Positions 1 to 7,429 are shown, counted from the first letter of the stretch. The stretch is 12,569 nucleotides of DNA from Sphingobacterium sp. UBA4616 (GCA_002386525.1 DGIS01000003.1:52319-64887); one strand, 5' to 3'. Translations and numbers: made by a program. Notes: generated by a model from the letters alone, not told the origin.

Positions 1-42
1 CCCCTTTTTTATGATATCTTGAAAATTAACAAAGTTTCCAGA

Positions 43-128
43 TTGTTGTAACTATATTACAAAGTCAACTAAATAATGTTGTTTTAAAACTACATTTTTA
101 CCAACATATTGTTGTTTCAAACCTACAA
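43..128. repeat. Three 20-bp palindrome-like motifs at exact 33-bp spacing
   Basis: Three related motifs start at 43, 76 and 109. All share TGTTGT at motif positions 2-7, A at position 12 and TACA at positions 16-19, giving a consensus close to TTGTTGTTTYAAAACTACAA. Each is an imperfect inverted repeat: copy 1 holds TTGTAA/TTACAA around a 5-nt centre, and copy 2 holds GTTTTAAAAC flanked by TGT and ACA. The 33-bp period is about three helical turns, which would suit a protein binding the same DNA face three times. No fourth copy is visible at 10 or 142. I infer a tandem operator upstream of the gene at 252, or of a divergent gene beyond the left edge. Confidence 0.5.
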
Positions 129-251
129 TCTAATGAAAATTATGCGCAATAGAGTTCAAAATCAAATTTCTCTTGACAAAAACTGAATAGGAATCTGCTG
201 TAGCAGAGGGAAAGAATTACCCGTTCAATTAAAAAAAATAAGAAGAATATT

Positions 252-677
252 ATGAAAAATCTCTCAATCCTGGGTTTTATCACTCTCCTGGCATGTTGCA
301 TGCTATTTGTTGTTTGTAAATCGGAGTCACATTTCGAAAATGCCTACAAGGATAAAACAGAAAAGGAACTTGAGTCGCTTTCCAATGAGAAGTACAGCAA
401 AATCATTGCCTTTGCTAGCCCAAAATCATGTACTGACGCCACAGAATGGGAAATGATGGAAATACGGACAGTATGTGGGACAAGTTACCTTCCCTATCAC
501 AAATCCGTTGACAAAACAACCTTGCAAAATATGATCAATGACAACAACCGGTTGATGGAGATATACCAGCCAATGATGGCTCCCAAAATAAATTGTATAC
601 CTTATCGCAAACCATTGGGCATGATCTGTAAAGAAGGAAAAGCAGACATTAAATATGAAGAATCTGCTTCAAAATAG
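252..677 (+). CDS. Small exported or membrane-anchored hypothetical protein
   Basis: A 141-aa protein of unrecognised family. Residues 4-22 form a strongly hydrophobic segment. LLAC at 12-15 resembles a lipobox, so a lipoprotein is possible, but the hydrophobic run continues past C15 to about V21, which also fits an uncleaved N-terminal anchor. The mature part is polar and carries four cysteines (about 60, 75, 114 and 126), which could form two disulfides in the periplasm or at the surface. No catalytic motif is apparent. The ATG at 252 follows a purine-rich AAGAAGAATATT stretch and is the natural start. The gene lies 66 bp before recG and downstream of the 33-bp-spaced motif array. No clear terminator separates it from recG, so read-through is possible. 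Function unknown. Confidence 0.7.
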   Translation: MKNLSILGFITLLACCMLFVVCKSESHFENAYKDKTEKELESLSNEKYSKIIAFASPKSCTDATEWEMMEIRTVCGTSYLPYHKSVDKTTLQNMINDNNRLMEIYQPMMAPKINCIPYRKPLGMICKEGKADIKYEESASK

Positions 678-743
678 TCACACTAGCCCAAGAAACGGCT
701 CCATAAACGCATAAATTTTTCGTAATTTAGCCATTCAAGAAGA

Positions 744-2849
744 ATGGCTGAATTAAGTTTAATTACCCCCATAGAATACCTCAAAGGTGTAGGTCCACAA
801 AAGGCTGATGTGCTCAAGAAAGAGTTACAGGTATTTACCATTGGTGATCTACTAACGCAATATCCTTTCCGTTATATCGACCGTACAGAGTTTCATAAAA
901 TCCGGAAACTTCATCCCGATATGATGGCGGCACAGGTACTGGGGCGATTGGTTTCGCTACAACTCGTGGGCGAGAAAAGAACGAAACGTCTTGTCGGTTC
1001 TTTCAAAGATGAAACGGGCTCCATGGAACTGGTCTGGTTTCAGTCCATCCCATGGCTCCAAAAATCATTAAAAGTCGGCTCAGCCTATATTATTTACGGC
1101 AAGCCGAGCGAATTCAATGGGCAGCTTTCCATTACGCATCCCGAAATGGATTTATATAATCCGCAGGTTAAACAGATCGGCAACATGAGTTTGCAGCCGG
1201 TGTATTCGTCGACAGAAAAACTCAAAAAGTTCAATCTGGATACCAAAGGGATCCAACGCTTGCAGCAGACTGCATTGGAAACTGTATTCCGTGGTATTGA
1301 CGAATCGCTTCCTCAGGATGTCATCATTAAGCATCGTTTGATTTCCAGACAACAGGCTTTTGCATCCATACATTTTCCAAGCGATCAAAAGGAGCTGAAC
1401 CAAGCGATTAAACGCATCAAGTTTGAAGAACTATTCTTTATACAGCTCAAGTTGCTCAACAACAAACAGCTCAATACCCAGAAGTTTAGAGGCCAGCGCT
1501 TCAATAAAGTCGGTGAAAAATTCAACACGTTCTTTAACGAGCGCCTTCCATTTCCTTTAACAGGAGCGCAGAAACGCGTTGTGAAGGAAATTCGCCTGGA
1601 TACCAACACAGGCGCGCAGATGAACCGCCTCGTACAGGGCGATGTAGGGTCCGGGAAAACTGTTGTTGCCCTGATGAGCATGCTGCTCGCTGTAGACAAT
1701 GGATTTCAGGCCTGCATGATGGCTCCGACAGAAATCCTGGCGACCCAGCATTATCATGGACTTAAAGATCTTGTTGGCGAAGATATTGTTACGATAAAGC
1801 TTCTCACTGGCTCCACCAGTACGAAAGAACGTCGTCTGATCCACCAGGCCCTGGAGGATGGTAGCCTGGATATTTTGATTGGCACCCATGCCCTGATCGA
1901 GGATAAGGTAAAATTCAACAACCTAGGCTTCGTAGTAATTGACGAACAGCACCGTTTTGGTGTAGAACAGCGGGCAAAACTCTGGCGCAAGAATGTCATT
2001 CCACCGCATATGCTGGTTATGACAGCGACACCAATCCCACGGACACTAGCCATGACCATGTACGGCGACTTGGACATTTCCGTCATAGACGAATTACCTG
2101 CAGGACGTAAACCAATCAAAACTGTCCACTTTTTTGAAAGTTCGCGTTTACGAATGTTTGGTTTTATGCGTGAGGAGATTGCCAAAGGCAGGCAGGTCTA
2201 TGTGGTGTACCCGCTCATCAAGGAAAGCGAAAAACTTGATCTGATATATTTAGAAGCAGGCCTAGAAAATTTGCAACGTGAATTTCCGCTACCACAGTAT
2301 AAGATCAGCATTGTTCATGGTAAAATGCCCGTAAAAGATAAAGACTTTGAGATGCAGCGCTTTGTCAAACATGAAACGCAGATCATGGTTGCTACCACCG
2401 TTATTGAGGTCGGTGTCAATGTCCCGAATGCTTCGGTCATGGTCATTGAAAATTCCGAACGTTTTGGGCTATCCCAGCTGCACCAATTGCGTGGCCGCGT
2501 AGGCCGTGGTGCCGAACAGTCTTTCTGTATCCTGATGTCGGGGAATAAACTGAGCAAAGAAGGACGGTTGAGACTGGATACCATGGTGCGTACCAACGAT
2601 GGATTTGAAATTGCAGAAGTGGATCTGCAGCTCCGTGGGCCGGGCGATATATCCGGGACACAGCAGTCGGGTGTTCTTGATCTCAAAATGGCAAATCTGG
2701 CCACAGATCAAGCGCTGCTCACCGAGTGCCGAAATACCGTTATCGAAATCTTCAAAGAAGACCCGATGCTCCAAAGCGAAAAAAATCATTTGCTCCGAAG
2801 CTTCCTCGCAAGAAAATCAGAGGGTATCGCCTGGGACAAGATTTCTTAA
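744..2849 (+). CDS. recG: ATP-dependent DNA helicase RecG
   Basis: A 701-aa RecG, normal length for the family. This superfamily 2 helicase remodels stalled replication forks and Holliday junctions in the cytoplasm. The N-terminal part holds the helix-hairpin-helix-like segment LKGVGPQKADVL (13-24) and an OB-fold wedge domain (about 60-140). The motor shows Walker A GDVGSGKT (299-306), motif Ia MAPTEILATQHY, the DEQH box (400-403), TATP motif III (427-430), and motifs V/VI in TTVIEVGVNVPNA and QLRGRVGRG. The C-terminal GPGDISGTQQSG segment belongs to the TRG region that couples ATP hydrolysis to branch movement. The ATG at 744 gives the expected N-terminus. Upstream only weak -7-like matches are seen (TAAATTTT at 712, TAATTTAG at 723). 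An intrinsic terminator follows 42 bp after the stop. Confidence 0.98.
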   Translation: MAELSLITPIEYLKGVGPQKADVLKKELQVFTIGDLLTQYPFRYIDRTEFHKIRKLHPDMMAAQVLGRLVSLQLVGEKRTKRLVGSFKDETGSMELVWFQSIPWLQKSLKVGSAYIIYGKPSEFNGQLSITHPEMDLYNPQVKQIGNMSLQPVYSSTEKLKKFNLDTKGIQRLQQTALETVFRGIDESLPQDVIIKHRLISRQQAFASIHFPSDQKELNQAIKRIKFEELFFIQLKLLNNKQLNTQKFRGQRFNKVGEKFNTFFNERLPFPLTGAQKRVVKEIRLDTNTGAQMNRLVQGDVGSGKTVVALMSMLLAVDNGFQACMMAPTEILATQHYHGLKDLVGEDIVTIKLLTGSTSTKERRLIHQALEDGSLDILIGTHALIEDKVKFNNLGFVVIDEQHRFGVEQRAKLWRKNVIPPHMLVMTATPIPRTLAMTMYGDLDISVIDELPAGRKPIKTVHFFESSRLRMFGFMREEIAKGRQVYVVYPLIKESEKLDLIYLEAGLENLQREFPLPQYKISIVHGKMPVKDKDFEMQRFVKHETQIMVATTVIEVGVNVPNASVMVIENSERFGLSQLHQLRGRVGRGAEQSFCILMSGNKLSKEGRLRLDTMVRTNDGFEIAEVDLQLRGPGDISGTQQSGVLDLKMANLATDQALLTECRNTVIEIFKEDPMLQSEKNHLLRSFLARKSEGIAWDKIS

Positions 2850-2890
2850 TCGCATGTCATTTTCGCTAGGAAAATTGATCCATCAGGGCA

Positions 2891-2919
2891 GGGCTTCCTA
2901 AAAGCCCCTTATCTTTTTT
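2891..2919 (+). terminator. Intrinsic terminator of recG
   Basis: GGGCTT (2891-2896) pairs with AAGCCC (2902-2907) across a 5-nt loop and is followed by CTTATCTTTTTT, a good U tract. It isolates recG from the promoter that starts immediately downstream; the last T of the tract abuts the -33 box. Confidence 0.8.
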
Positions 2920-2948
2920 GTATATAAAACCAAATTTATTTACTTTTG
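2917..2948 (+). promoter_or_regulatory. Consensus Bacteroidota promoter (TTTG-N20-TACTTTTG)
   Basis: TTTG at 2917-2920 matches the -33 box and TACTTTTG at 2941-2948 matches the -7 box TAnnTTTG exactly, with a 20-bp spacer as known for the Bacteroidota primary sigma factor. Transcription should begin near 2953-2956. The next large gene (hflX) starts about 320 nt further on, so this promoter makes either a long hflX leader or a separate small transcript. Confidence 0.7.
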
Positions 2949-2952
2949 CATC

Positions 2953-3276
2953 ATTATGAACATGATATAGAAAATATCCCTTCTTTTACTAGGCAAAAGA
3001 TGGCGACCGAACGTTTACATATTTTGAGTTGCCCTGGTAAGCAAATCACAGGAAATTTATTGGTTAATGGAGAATTATGTCATAATCGGCATCAGTCTTG
3101 TGTGGTGTACAAATACATAAATTCTTAAATTTACCTTTTCAAACAAACATCGAGCTTTCGGGCTCATTGAACAATAATTAAAAAAGTGAATGAATAACAA
3201 GAGTTAGGTAATAAATAGCTTGCACAGCACTGTTCAATCTCCTTTCGATTTCACTTAAAAGACTTAATAGTACAAA
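2953..3276 (+). ncRNA. Candidate small RNA or long structured leader of hflX
   Basis: About 320 nt transcribed from the promoter at 2917-2948 hold no convincing large gene. Several short inverted repeats are visible: GATAT/ATATC (2964-2978), TCTTTT/AAAAGA (2982-3000), the palindrome ATTATG-T-CATAAT (3074-3086) and GAGC/GCTC (3152-3165). Nearer the gene, TTGAACA (3167-3173) can pair with TGTTCAA (3231-3237), and AAGTGAA (3184-3190) with TTCACTT (3250-3256). Those two pairings cross, as in a pseudoknot or alternative folds. I recognise no riboswitch or known RNA family. No intrinsic terminator with a U tract is seen before hflX, so a leader is at least as likely as a free RNA. Confidence 0.35.
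3000..3128 (+). CDS. Possible 42-aa small ORF in the hflX leader
   Basis: An ATG at 3000 opens a 42-codon frame (MATERLHIL...YKYINS) within the transcript expected from the promoter at 2941. A longer version starting with TTG at 2946 overlaps the -7 promoter element, so it cannot be translated from that transcript. The peptide has three cysteines, no membrane segment and no recognisable family. The start codon lies in the 3' arm of a small hairpin (2982-3000). It may be a leader peptide, a small protein or chance. Confidence 0.2.
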   Translation: MATERLHILSCPGKQITGNLLVNGELCHNRHQSCVVYKYINS

Positions 3277-4467
3277 ATGGCCAGATTTAAAATACACGAT
3301 ACAGCTATAAAACCCGAAACAGCCGTCTTGGTGAGTGTCATCACCCCAAGCGTAACGGAAACAAAAGCAAAGGAATACTTGGAGGAACTTGAATTTCTTG
3401 TGCAGACTGCCGGTGGGGAGACCAAAGGCATGTTTACACAAAAGCTGGGTTTCCCAGACCGTGCCACATTTGTCGGCAGCGGAAAGCTGGAAGAAATAAA
3501 AGCTTATGTTGAAGCTGAAGAAATTGATATCGTTGTTTTCGACGACGAGCTTTCACCTTCCCAGCTGCGCAATATTGAAAAAGAACTCAAACGCAAGATA
3601 CTGGACCGTTCCAATCTGATCTTGGACATCTTTGCCCGACATGCCAAAACTGCACAGGCAAAGACACAAGTAGAATTGGCCCAATTGCAATATCTTTTAC
3701 CACGTCTGACCCGTATGTGGACCCACTTGGAACGTCAGCGCGGGGGTATTGGTATGCGTGGTCCGGGTGAATCACAGATTGAAACCGATAGACGTATCAT
3801 CCTGGACAAAATTTCTTTGTTCAAAGAACGCCTAAAAGCAATCGACAAGCAAAACGAGACGCAACGGAAAAACCGTGGTGAGATGATCCGTGTAGCTTTG
3901 GTAGGTTATACCAACGTAGGAAAATCGACGATTATGAATATGATCTCCAAGTCTGACGTACTGATCGAGAATAAACTTTTTGCTACACTGGACACCACAG
4001 TACGCAAAGTTGTGATCGACAACCTCCCCTTCCTGCTTTCAGATACGGTCGGCTTTATCCGTAAACTACCGCACCATTTGGTGGAATGTTTCAAATCGAC
4101 ATTGGATGAAGTTCGCGAAGCCGATGTACTGATCCATGTAGTCGACATCTCACACCCCAACTTTGAGGACCATATCCAAGCAGTAAATGAGACATTGAAA
4201 GATCTTAAGGCATTGGACAAACCAGTGATTACGGTATTTAACAAGATTGATCTTTACAAACCGGCTGTTGAAGAAGGGCATGATGGCGAAGAGATCGAGG
4301 TCACATTGGATGATTTCCGTAATTCATGGATGGCAAAAAATGCAGATCCCGCAATCTTCCTATCAGCAACAAATAAAACGAATATCGAAGAGTTCAAACA
4401 AAAACTGTACGATATCATTGTGAAGATGCACAATGAACGTTATCCATACAATAACTTATTGTATTAA
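3277..4467 (+). CDS. hflX: GTPase HflX
   Basis: A 396-aa HflX, a GTPase that binds the 50S subunit and splits or rescues ribosomes, notably after heat or antibiotic stress. The N-terminal HflX domain (about 15-195) carries the family signature RGPGESQIETDRR (161-173), preceded by a helical linker. The G domain shows G1 GYTNVGKST (210-218), the G2-region TLDTT (238-242), G3 DTVGF (256-260), G4 NKID (322-325) and a G5-like SATN. The ATG at 3277 yields MARFKIHDTA, a typical Bacteroidota N-terminus. A long intergenic leader with a strong promoter precedes it, and a perfect 12-bp hairpin lies 15 bp after the stop. It may share transcripts with lipB, 60 bp downstream. Confidence 0.97.
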   Translation: MARFKIHDTAIKPETAVLVSVITPSVTETKAKEYLEELEFLVQTAGGETKGMFTQKLGFPDRATFVGSGKLEEIKAYVEAEEIDIVVFDDELSPSQLRNIEKELKRKILDRSNLILDIFARHAKTAQAKTQVELAQLQYLLPRLTRMWTHLERQRGGIGMRGPGESQIETDRRIILDKISLFKERLKAIDKQNETQRKNRGEMIRVALVGYTNVGKSTIMNMISKSDVLIENKLFATLDTTVRKVVIDNLPFLLSDTVGFIRKLPHHLVECFKSTLDEVREADVLIHVVDISHPNFEDHIQAVNETLKDLKALDKPVITVFNKIDLYKPAVEEGHDGEEIEVTLDDFRNSWMAKNADPAIFLSATNKTNIEEFKQKLYDIIVKMHNERYPYNNLLY

Positions 4468-4482
4468 TTTTGACAAACAATC

Positions 4483-4511
4483 CTGTGAATGGGCCTTATG
4501 CCCATTCACAG
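4483..4511 (+). terminator. Perfect 12-bp hairpin between hflX and lipB
   Basis: CTGTGAATGGGC (4483-4494) pairs fully with GCCCATTCACAG (4500-4511) across loop CTTAT. Only TTT follows before an A-rich run, so as a terminator the U tract is weak. A TAATTTTG box matching TAnnTTTG lies just upstream (4465-4472), but no -33 box is visible. If that box is used, the hairpin would form the very 5' end of the lipB mRNA. Terminator or mRNA-end stabiliser are both possible. Confidence 0.6.
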
Positions 4512-4527
4512 TTTAAAAAAATACGAA

Positions 4528-5223
4528 ATGAACAAAGAGGTGCAGTTTCAAGATTGGGGTCTTGTCGATTACCAAGAAGCATGGGACAGACAAGAATCCA
4601 TCTTTAAGGGAGTATTGGATATCAAGCACCACAATAGGGTCAATGCGACAACGACCATTACCCCAAATTACTTGATCTTCACAGCACATCCGCATGTTTA
4701 CACCTTGGGGAAAAGCGGGCACGAGGAATACTTGCTGTTAGATGAAAAAGGGCTCGAAGAGAAGGAGGCCAAATTCTACAAGATCAACCGCGGTGGTGAC
4801 ATTACGTATCACGGCCCCGGGCAGATTGTCGGTTACCCGATTCTGGATCTTGACAACTTCTTTACGGATATCCACCTTTATCTGCGCACACTGGAAGAAG
4901 CGATCATATTGACCTGTGCTGATTTTGGTATTGAAGCCGGAAGATATCCCGGGTTTACGGGTGTATGGATTGAACCGGATAAGCCAACAGCGCGCAAAAT
5001 ATGTGCGATGGGAGTACGCGCTTCACGCTGGGTGACCATGCATGGCTTTGCCTTCAATGTCAATACAGATCTTGACTATTTTAGCAATATCATTCCTTGT
5101 GGCATAGACGATAAAGATGTTACGTCGTTAAAGCGGGAACTTGGCAAAGAAGTCGACATGACAGATGTGAAAGAAAAACTGAAAGGCCATATTGCGAAAC
5201 TCTTTGAAATGCAAATAGTGTAA
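4528..5223 (+). CDS. lipB: Lipoyl(octanoyl) transferase LipB
   Basis: LipB moves the octanoyl group from octanoyl-acyl carrier protein to lipoyl domains of 2-oxoacid dehydrogenases and the glycine cleavage H protein, the first step of lipoate synthesis. From the ATG at 4528 the protein is 231 aa. It shows the signature RGGDITYHGPGQ (88-99), the conserved lysine in ARKICAMGVR (K157), HGFAFNV (172-178 region) and the acyl-carrying cysteine in IIPCGI (C191) followed by DVTSL. I chose 4528 because the frame can be opened at 4489, but that ATG lies inside the left arm of the 4483-4511 hairpin, and the 13 extra residues do not look like a LipB N-terminus, whereas MNKEVQFQDWG does. A hairpin terminator follows the stop. 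Confidence 0.95.
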   Translation: MNKEVQFQDWGLVDYQEAWDRQESIFKGVLDIKHHNRVNATTTITPNYLIFTAHPHVYTLGKSGHEEYLLLDEKGLEEKEAKFYKINRGGDITYHGPGQIVGYPILDLDNFFTDIHLYLRTLEEAIILTCADFGIEAGRYPGFTGVWIEPDKPTARKICAMGVRASRWVTMHGFAFNVNTDLDYFSNIIPCGIDDKDVTSLKRELGKEVDMTDVKEKLKGHIAKLFEMQIV

Positions 5224-5249
5224 TTTAAGTTTTCAACAACATACTAAGT

Positions 5250-5288
5250 CCCTTTGAAAGCGGAATTTTAATTTCCCTTCAAAGGGCC
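5250..5288 (+). terminator. Hairpin after lipB, between convergent genes
   Basis: CCCTTTGAA (5250-5258) pairs with TTCAAAGGG (5278-5286). An inner GGAA/TTCC pair (5262-5265 with 5273-5276) tightens the long loop. The sequence after it, CCTTATTTC, is only moderately U-rich. It probably ends lipB and may also stop transcripts arriving from the convergent minus-strand gene at 5405. Confidence 0.55.
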
Positions 5289-5404
5289 TTATTTCTGAGC
5301 ATCCCCGTTCCTCCTGTTTAATAAAACTCCTGCTAAGGACACAGACGAAGGACATTTTCAGACACTTAGTGGTCTTTACGTGCCCCCGACGCTATTTTCG
5401 AATA

Positions 5405-6625
5405 TTAACAGTAAAACATACATTCGTAGCTGGCGAGTTTCCCATCGGCAAATCTGAAGATAAATAGCCCAGCATCGCCGTTCTGGATATAATATACATG
5501 CGGATCAGTGATCCAATTCGCCGAAAGCAGGTCGCCAACGTGGTCTACAAAGTCTTTTTCTGCATAATTAGCATCCATCCGCTCACTCCCCATGACAATG
5601 GTTTCGCCAGCACTAAAAAATAGCTGGTACAAACTACCCGCCACTCGCCCTTTACTATTTTTTTCAAAGGCGACGATCATATTGGGTGTTTTATAATAGT
5701 ACTGTGGCTCCCACCCACATTCGGGCATATCCGGGATTTCGGAAACCCGTTGTAAAGCCAGTTGCTTCATTTGAGCATCTGTGATCTTTCCGTCAAATAA
5801 AGACACGCCTTTCCACTCGAAATGAAAGTTTAAAGCTTTTAGTTTCTTTGCATATACTTCAGACTGGAGTTCATTGTGAAACTTATCGGCCAAGACCAAT
5901 TCAAAATCGATATCAACTTTGGGATCCACTACTCCTGCTTTGGTGTAGGTTTCCTTCCAATAAGTAAGGGCTTCTTTCAATTTGGAATACTTGGTCCAGC
6001 CTATTTCCCGCAGACGACCTACCGCCGCCAGCTCCTTTTCCTGATCCTTTCCTTTGACGTCCAAATAATCTTTTAAAACCTTTTCATAGGTGAGTTGGGC
6101 CCCCAGATATTTCATCTGAATATATTCAGGTCGTTCATGAAAGTGATCGCCAATGTACACCCAGCCGTCAGCATACAGCGGTACATAATCGATGCACACC
6201 ATTTCATTGAGCCCTGCCCTACGCACAGCGGTACTTGTTGTATTGGGTGCCTTACGCACGCGCAATTGCGAGACCTGTATATAGAAATGTGGGCATTGAG
6301 CACCCGTTGTTCCTCGATAGAAATATTGCTGCGGCTCCCCGGCCGACTTCTTTCCATACATAGCGCTTTTCAGGGACTGACGGTCTATAAAACCAATATC
6401 GCCATTACTCACCTGCACCTTATACTGTGTATTGGTGGAATCTAGCAGGTAGACAGGTGCCTCAGTCGGGAAAACTCCCAAGAGATCTTTACTATTTCCA
6501 GCTTCACGGTAAAGGTGCCCCCATGTTGAGGTATACATTGGTCGCTGACCTGCTGGCTGTGCTACTGCGTGATGCACAAAACAAGCTAAAAGCAAACAGC
6601 ATATAACAAATACTTTTTTCGACAT
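5405..6625 (-). CDS. Exported protein with two bacterial SH3-like domains
   Basis: A 406-aa protein with an N-terminal signal peptide: KK, a hydrophobic core 5-17, and a likely cleavage after AVA at 20-22. LLAC at 12-15 gives a weaker lipobox alternative. Two bacterial SH3-like segments follow. The first is about 31-88 (GHLYREAGNSKDLLGVF...). The second is about 114-172 and has the hallmark LRVRKAPNTTSTAVRRAGL plus GWVYIGD. The remaining 230 residues include a charged helical region (about 175-270) and an aromatic-rich, mixed C-terminal domain ending in YECMFYC. No peptidase or amidase catalytic motif is visible, so SH3 may bind peptidoglycan or protein ligands in the periplasm, an inference from the family. 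It converges on lipB and is monocistronic. I saw no convincing TAnnTTTG promoter upstream. Confidence 0.8.
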   Translation of the reverse strand: MSKKVFVICCLLLACFVHHAVAQPAGQRPMYTSTWGHLYREAGNSKDLLGVFPTEAPVYLLDSTNTQYKVQVSNGDIGFIDRQSLKSAMYGKKSAGEPQQYFYRGTTGAQCPHFYIQVSQLRVRKAPNTTSTAVRRAGLNEMVCIDYVPLYADGWVYIGDHFHERPEYIQMKYLGAQLTYEKVLKDYLDVKGKDQEKELAAVGRLREIGWTKYSKLKEALTYWKETYTKAGVVDPKVDIDFELVLADKFHNELQSEVYAKKLKALNFHFEWKGVSLFDGKITDAQMKQLALQRVSEIPDMPECGWEPQYYYKTPNMIVAFEKNSKGRVAGSLYQLFFSAGETIVMGSERMDANYAEKDFVDHVGDLLSANWITDPHVYYIQNGDAGLFIFRFADGKLASYECMFYC

Positions 6626-6828
6626 ACATTTAATTCTTTTTCAGATATGAGCTGCGTTTAATCTAGCTCAAACAGCAGGGAATACTCTTTCTCTAAATGC
6701 AATTGAAGCGTTCCCGAATGCCGGTTAAACAAACAGCTACTTAATATCGAAATTAAAACAAAAAAGAGGCCAATGAAATCACGGGAGTCAGGTATTTTTA
6801 TTATGCCTCCTGTGGGGCAAGCTATTCA

Positions 6829-6862
6829 TTTGTAAACTAATAAAATAGTTTTCGTACCTTTG
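6829..6862 (+). promoter_or_regulatory. Promoter of the antitoxin-toxin pair
   Basis: TTTG at 6829-6832 and an exact -7 box TACCTTTG at 6855-6862 are separated by 22 bp, within the range for Bacteroidota. Transcription should start near 6868, giving a leader of about 40 nt before the ATG at 6909. Confidence 0.65.
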
Positions 6863-6908
6863 TAAGTAGAATATAAAGTTTGACTGCTAGAATTAAAAAG
6901 GCAAGATT

Positions 6909-7127
6909 ATGACAACGACAGTATTTTCATTTGAATATTCTGCCAGTTCTTCGGAACGAAAAAAAATAATTGCTGTTCTGAAGGCTCTTGGTGTTAAAAA
7001 TGTCTCTATCCAGGAAAAAGATCTCCCATCGGACCTATCACAACTGATCGAGGAAGGGAGAAATGATTTAAAGGAAGGAAAGACAAAAACTGTAACAGCC
7101 AAGGATATATGGGACAATATCAAATAG
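6909..7127 (+). CDS. Type II antitoxin-like small protein
   Basis: A 72-aa acidic and lysine-rich protein resembling small Bacteroidota antitoxins that precede Txe/RelE-type toxins. It opens with a beta-like segment (TTTVFSFEY), then a helix around residues 14-28. It ends with SQLIEEGRNDLKEGKTKTV and KDIWDNIK, the kind of tail that wraps a RelE-fold toxin. Its last 19 bases overlap the toxin start, the usual translational coupling of such pairs. It has its own consensus promoter. In established type II systems the antitoxin neutralises the toxin and represses the operon. Here the toxin seems dead, so the antitoxin may be an orphan relic or may protect against a related toxin elsewhere. Family assignment rests on context and tail pattern, not on a diagnostic motif. 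Confidence 0.65.
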   Translation: MTTTVFSFEYSASSSERKKIIAVLKALGVKNVSIQEKDLPSDLSQLIEEGRNDLKEGKTKTVTAKDIWDNIK

Positions 7128-7429
7128 AACTCTCGGTAAAAGCACAGAAAGATCTTCTTCAAATAAAGAAGCGAGGAAGCAAAATCGATATGAGTAAGGT
7201 CGTAAAACTACTTGAAGAATTAGAGAACCACCCGAGAGAAGGAACCGGCCTTCCTAAACCACTCCGAAATAAAGGCGATGCAGAAATATGGAGTAGTCGA
7301 TTAACTAAAAGAACCAGTTATTTACAAAATAATTTTCACGCAATACGCTTGCAAGGAATTGAGGCTACTTTTTGTTTAATAAACTCACCTGACCTTCCAA
7401 TGAGAAGATTGTCTTTTCTTGTGCTTTGA
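7109..7429 (+). pseudogene. Degenerate Txe/YoeB-family toxin, frameshifted at the 3' end
   Basis: The first 68 codons match the Txe/YoeB mRNA interferase pattern: IELSVKAQKDLLQI, KVVKLLEELENHP, GTGLPKPL (45-52) and WSSRLTKR (61-68). The family continues with H-R-L-V-Y and ends in a GHY- or YHY-type tail. Here the frame reads TSYLQNNF and continues into unrelated sequence. Skipping one A in the AAAA run at 7307-7310 restores EPVIYKI, close to the family's RLVYKI, but that frame stops at 7377-7379 without a GHY-type tail. Compared with E. coli YoeB, the position of Glu46 is Lys50, Arg65 is lost at the shift, and the C-terminal His83 is missing. The last 65 bp lie antisense to the regulator gene ending at 7365. 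This strongly suggests an inactive toxin. Annotation pipelines may still call it an intact CDS. Confidence 0.7.

Noticed and set aside
43..143. CRISPR array
   Set aside because: The 33-bp period covers motif plus filler, the copies are degenerate over 20 bp, and there are no long identical repeats with unique spacers of similar length. No cas gene is present.
1152..2789. Several minus-strand ORFs of 72-143 codons within recG
   Set aside because: They lie antisense to a fully conserved helicase gene, overlap one another and show no family-like composition.
2946..3128. 60-aa ORF starting with TTG at 2946
   Set aside because: The start lies inside the exact -7 promoter box, so it precedes the expected transcription start. 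Only the internal ATG at 3000 could be used.
4489..4527. N-terminal 13-residue extension of LipB
   Set aside because: The ATG at 4489 is within a perfect hairpin arm, and the extra residues do not fit the family N-terminus.
6760..6809. Minus-strand terminator (GAGGC/GCCTC followed by U6)
   Set aside because: The stem is only 5 bp with a loop of about 34 nt, and no minus-strand gene lies directly upstream that it would end.
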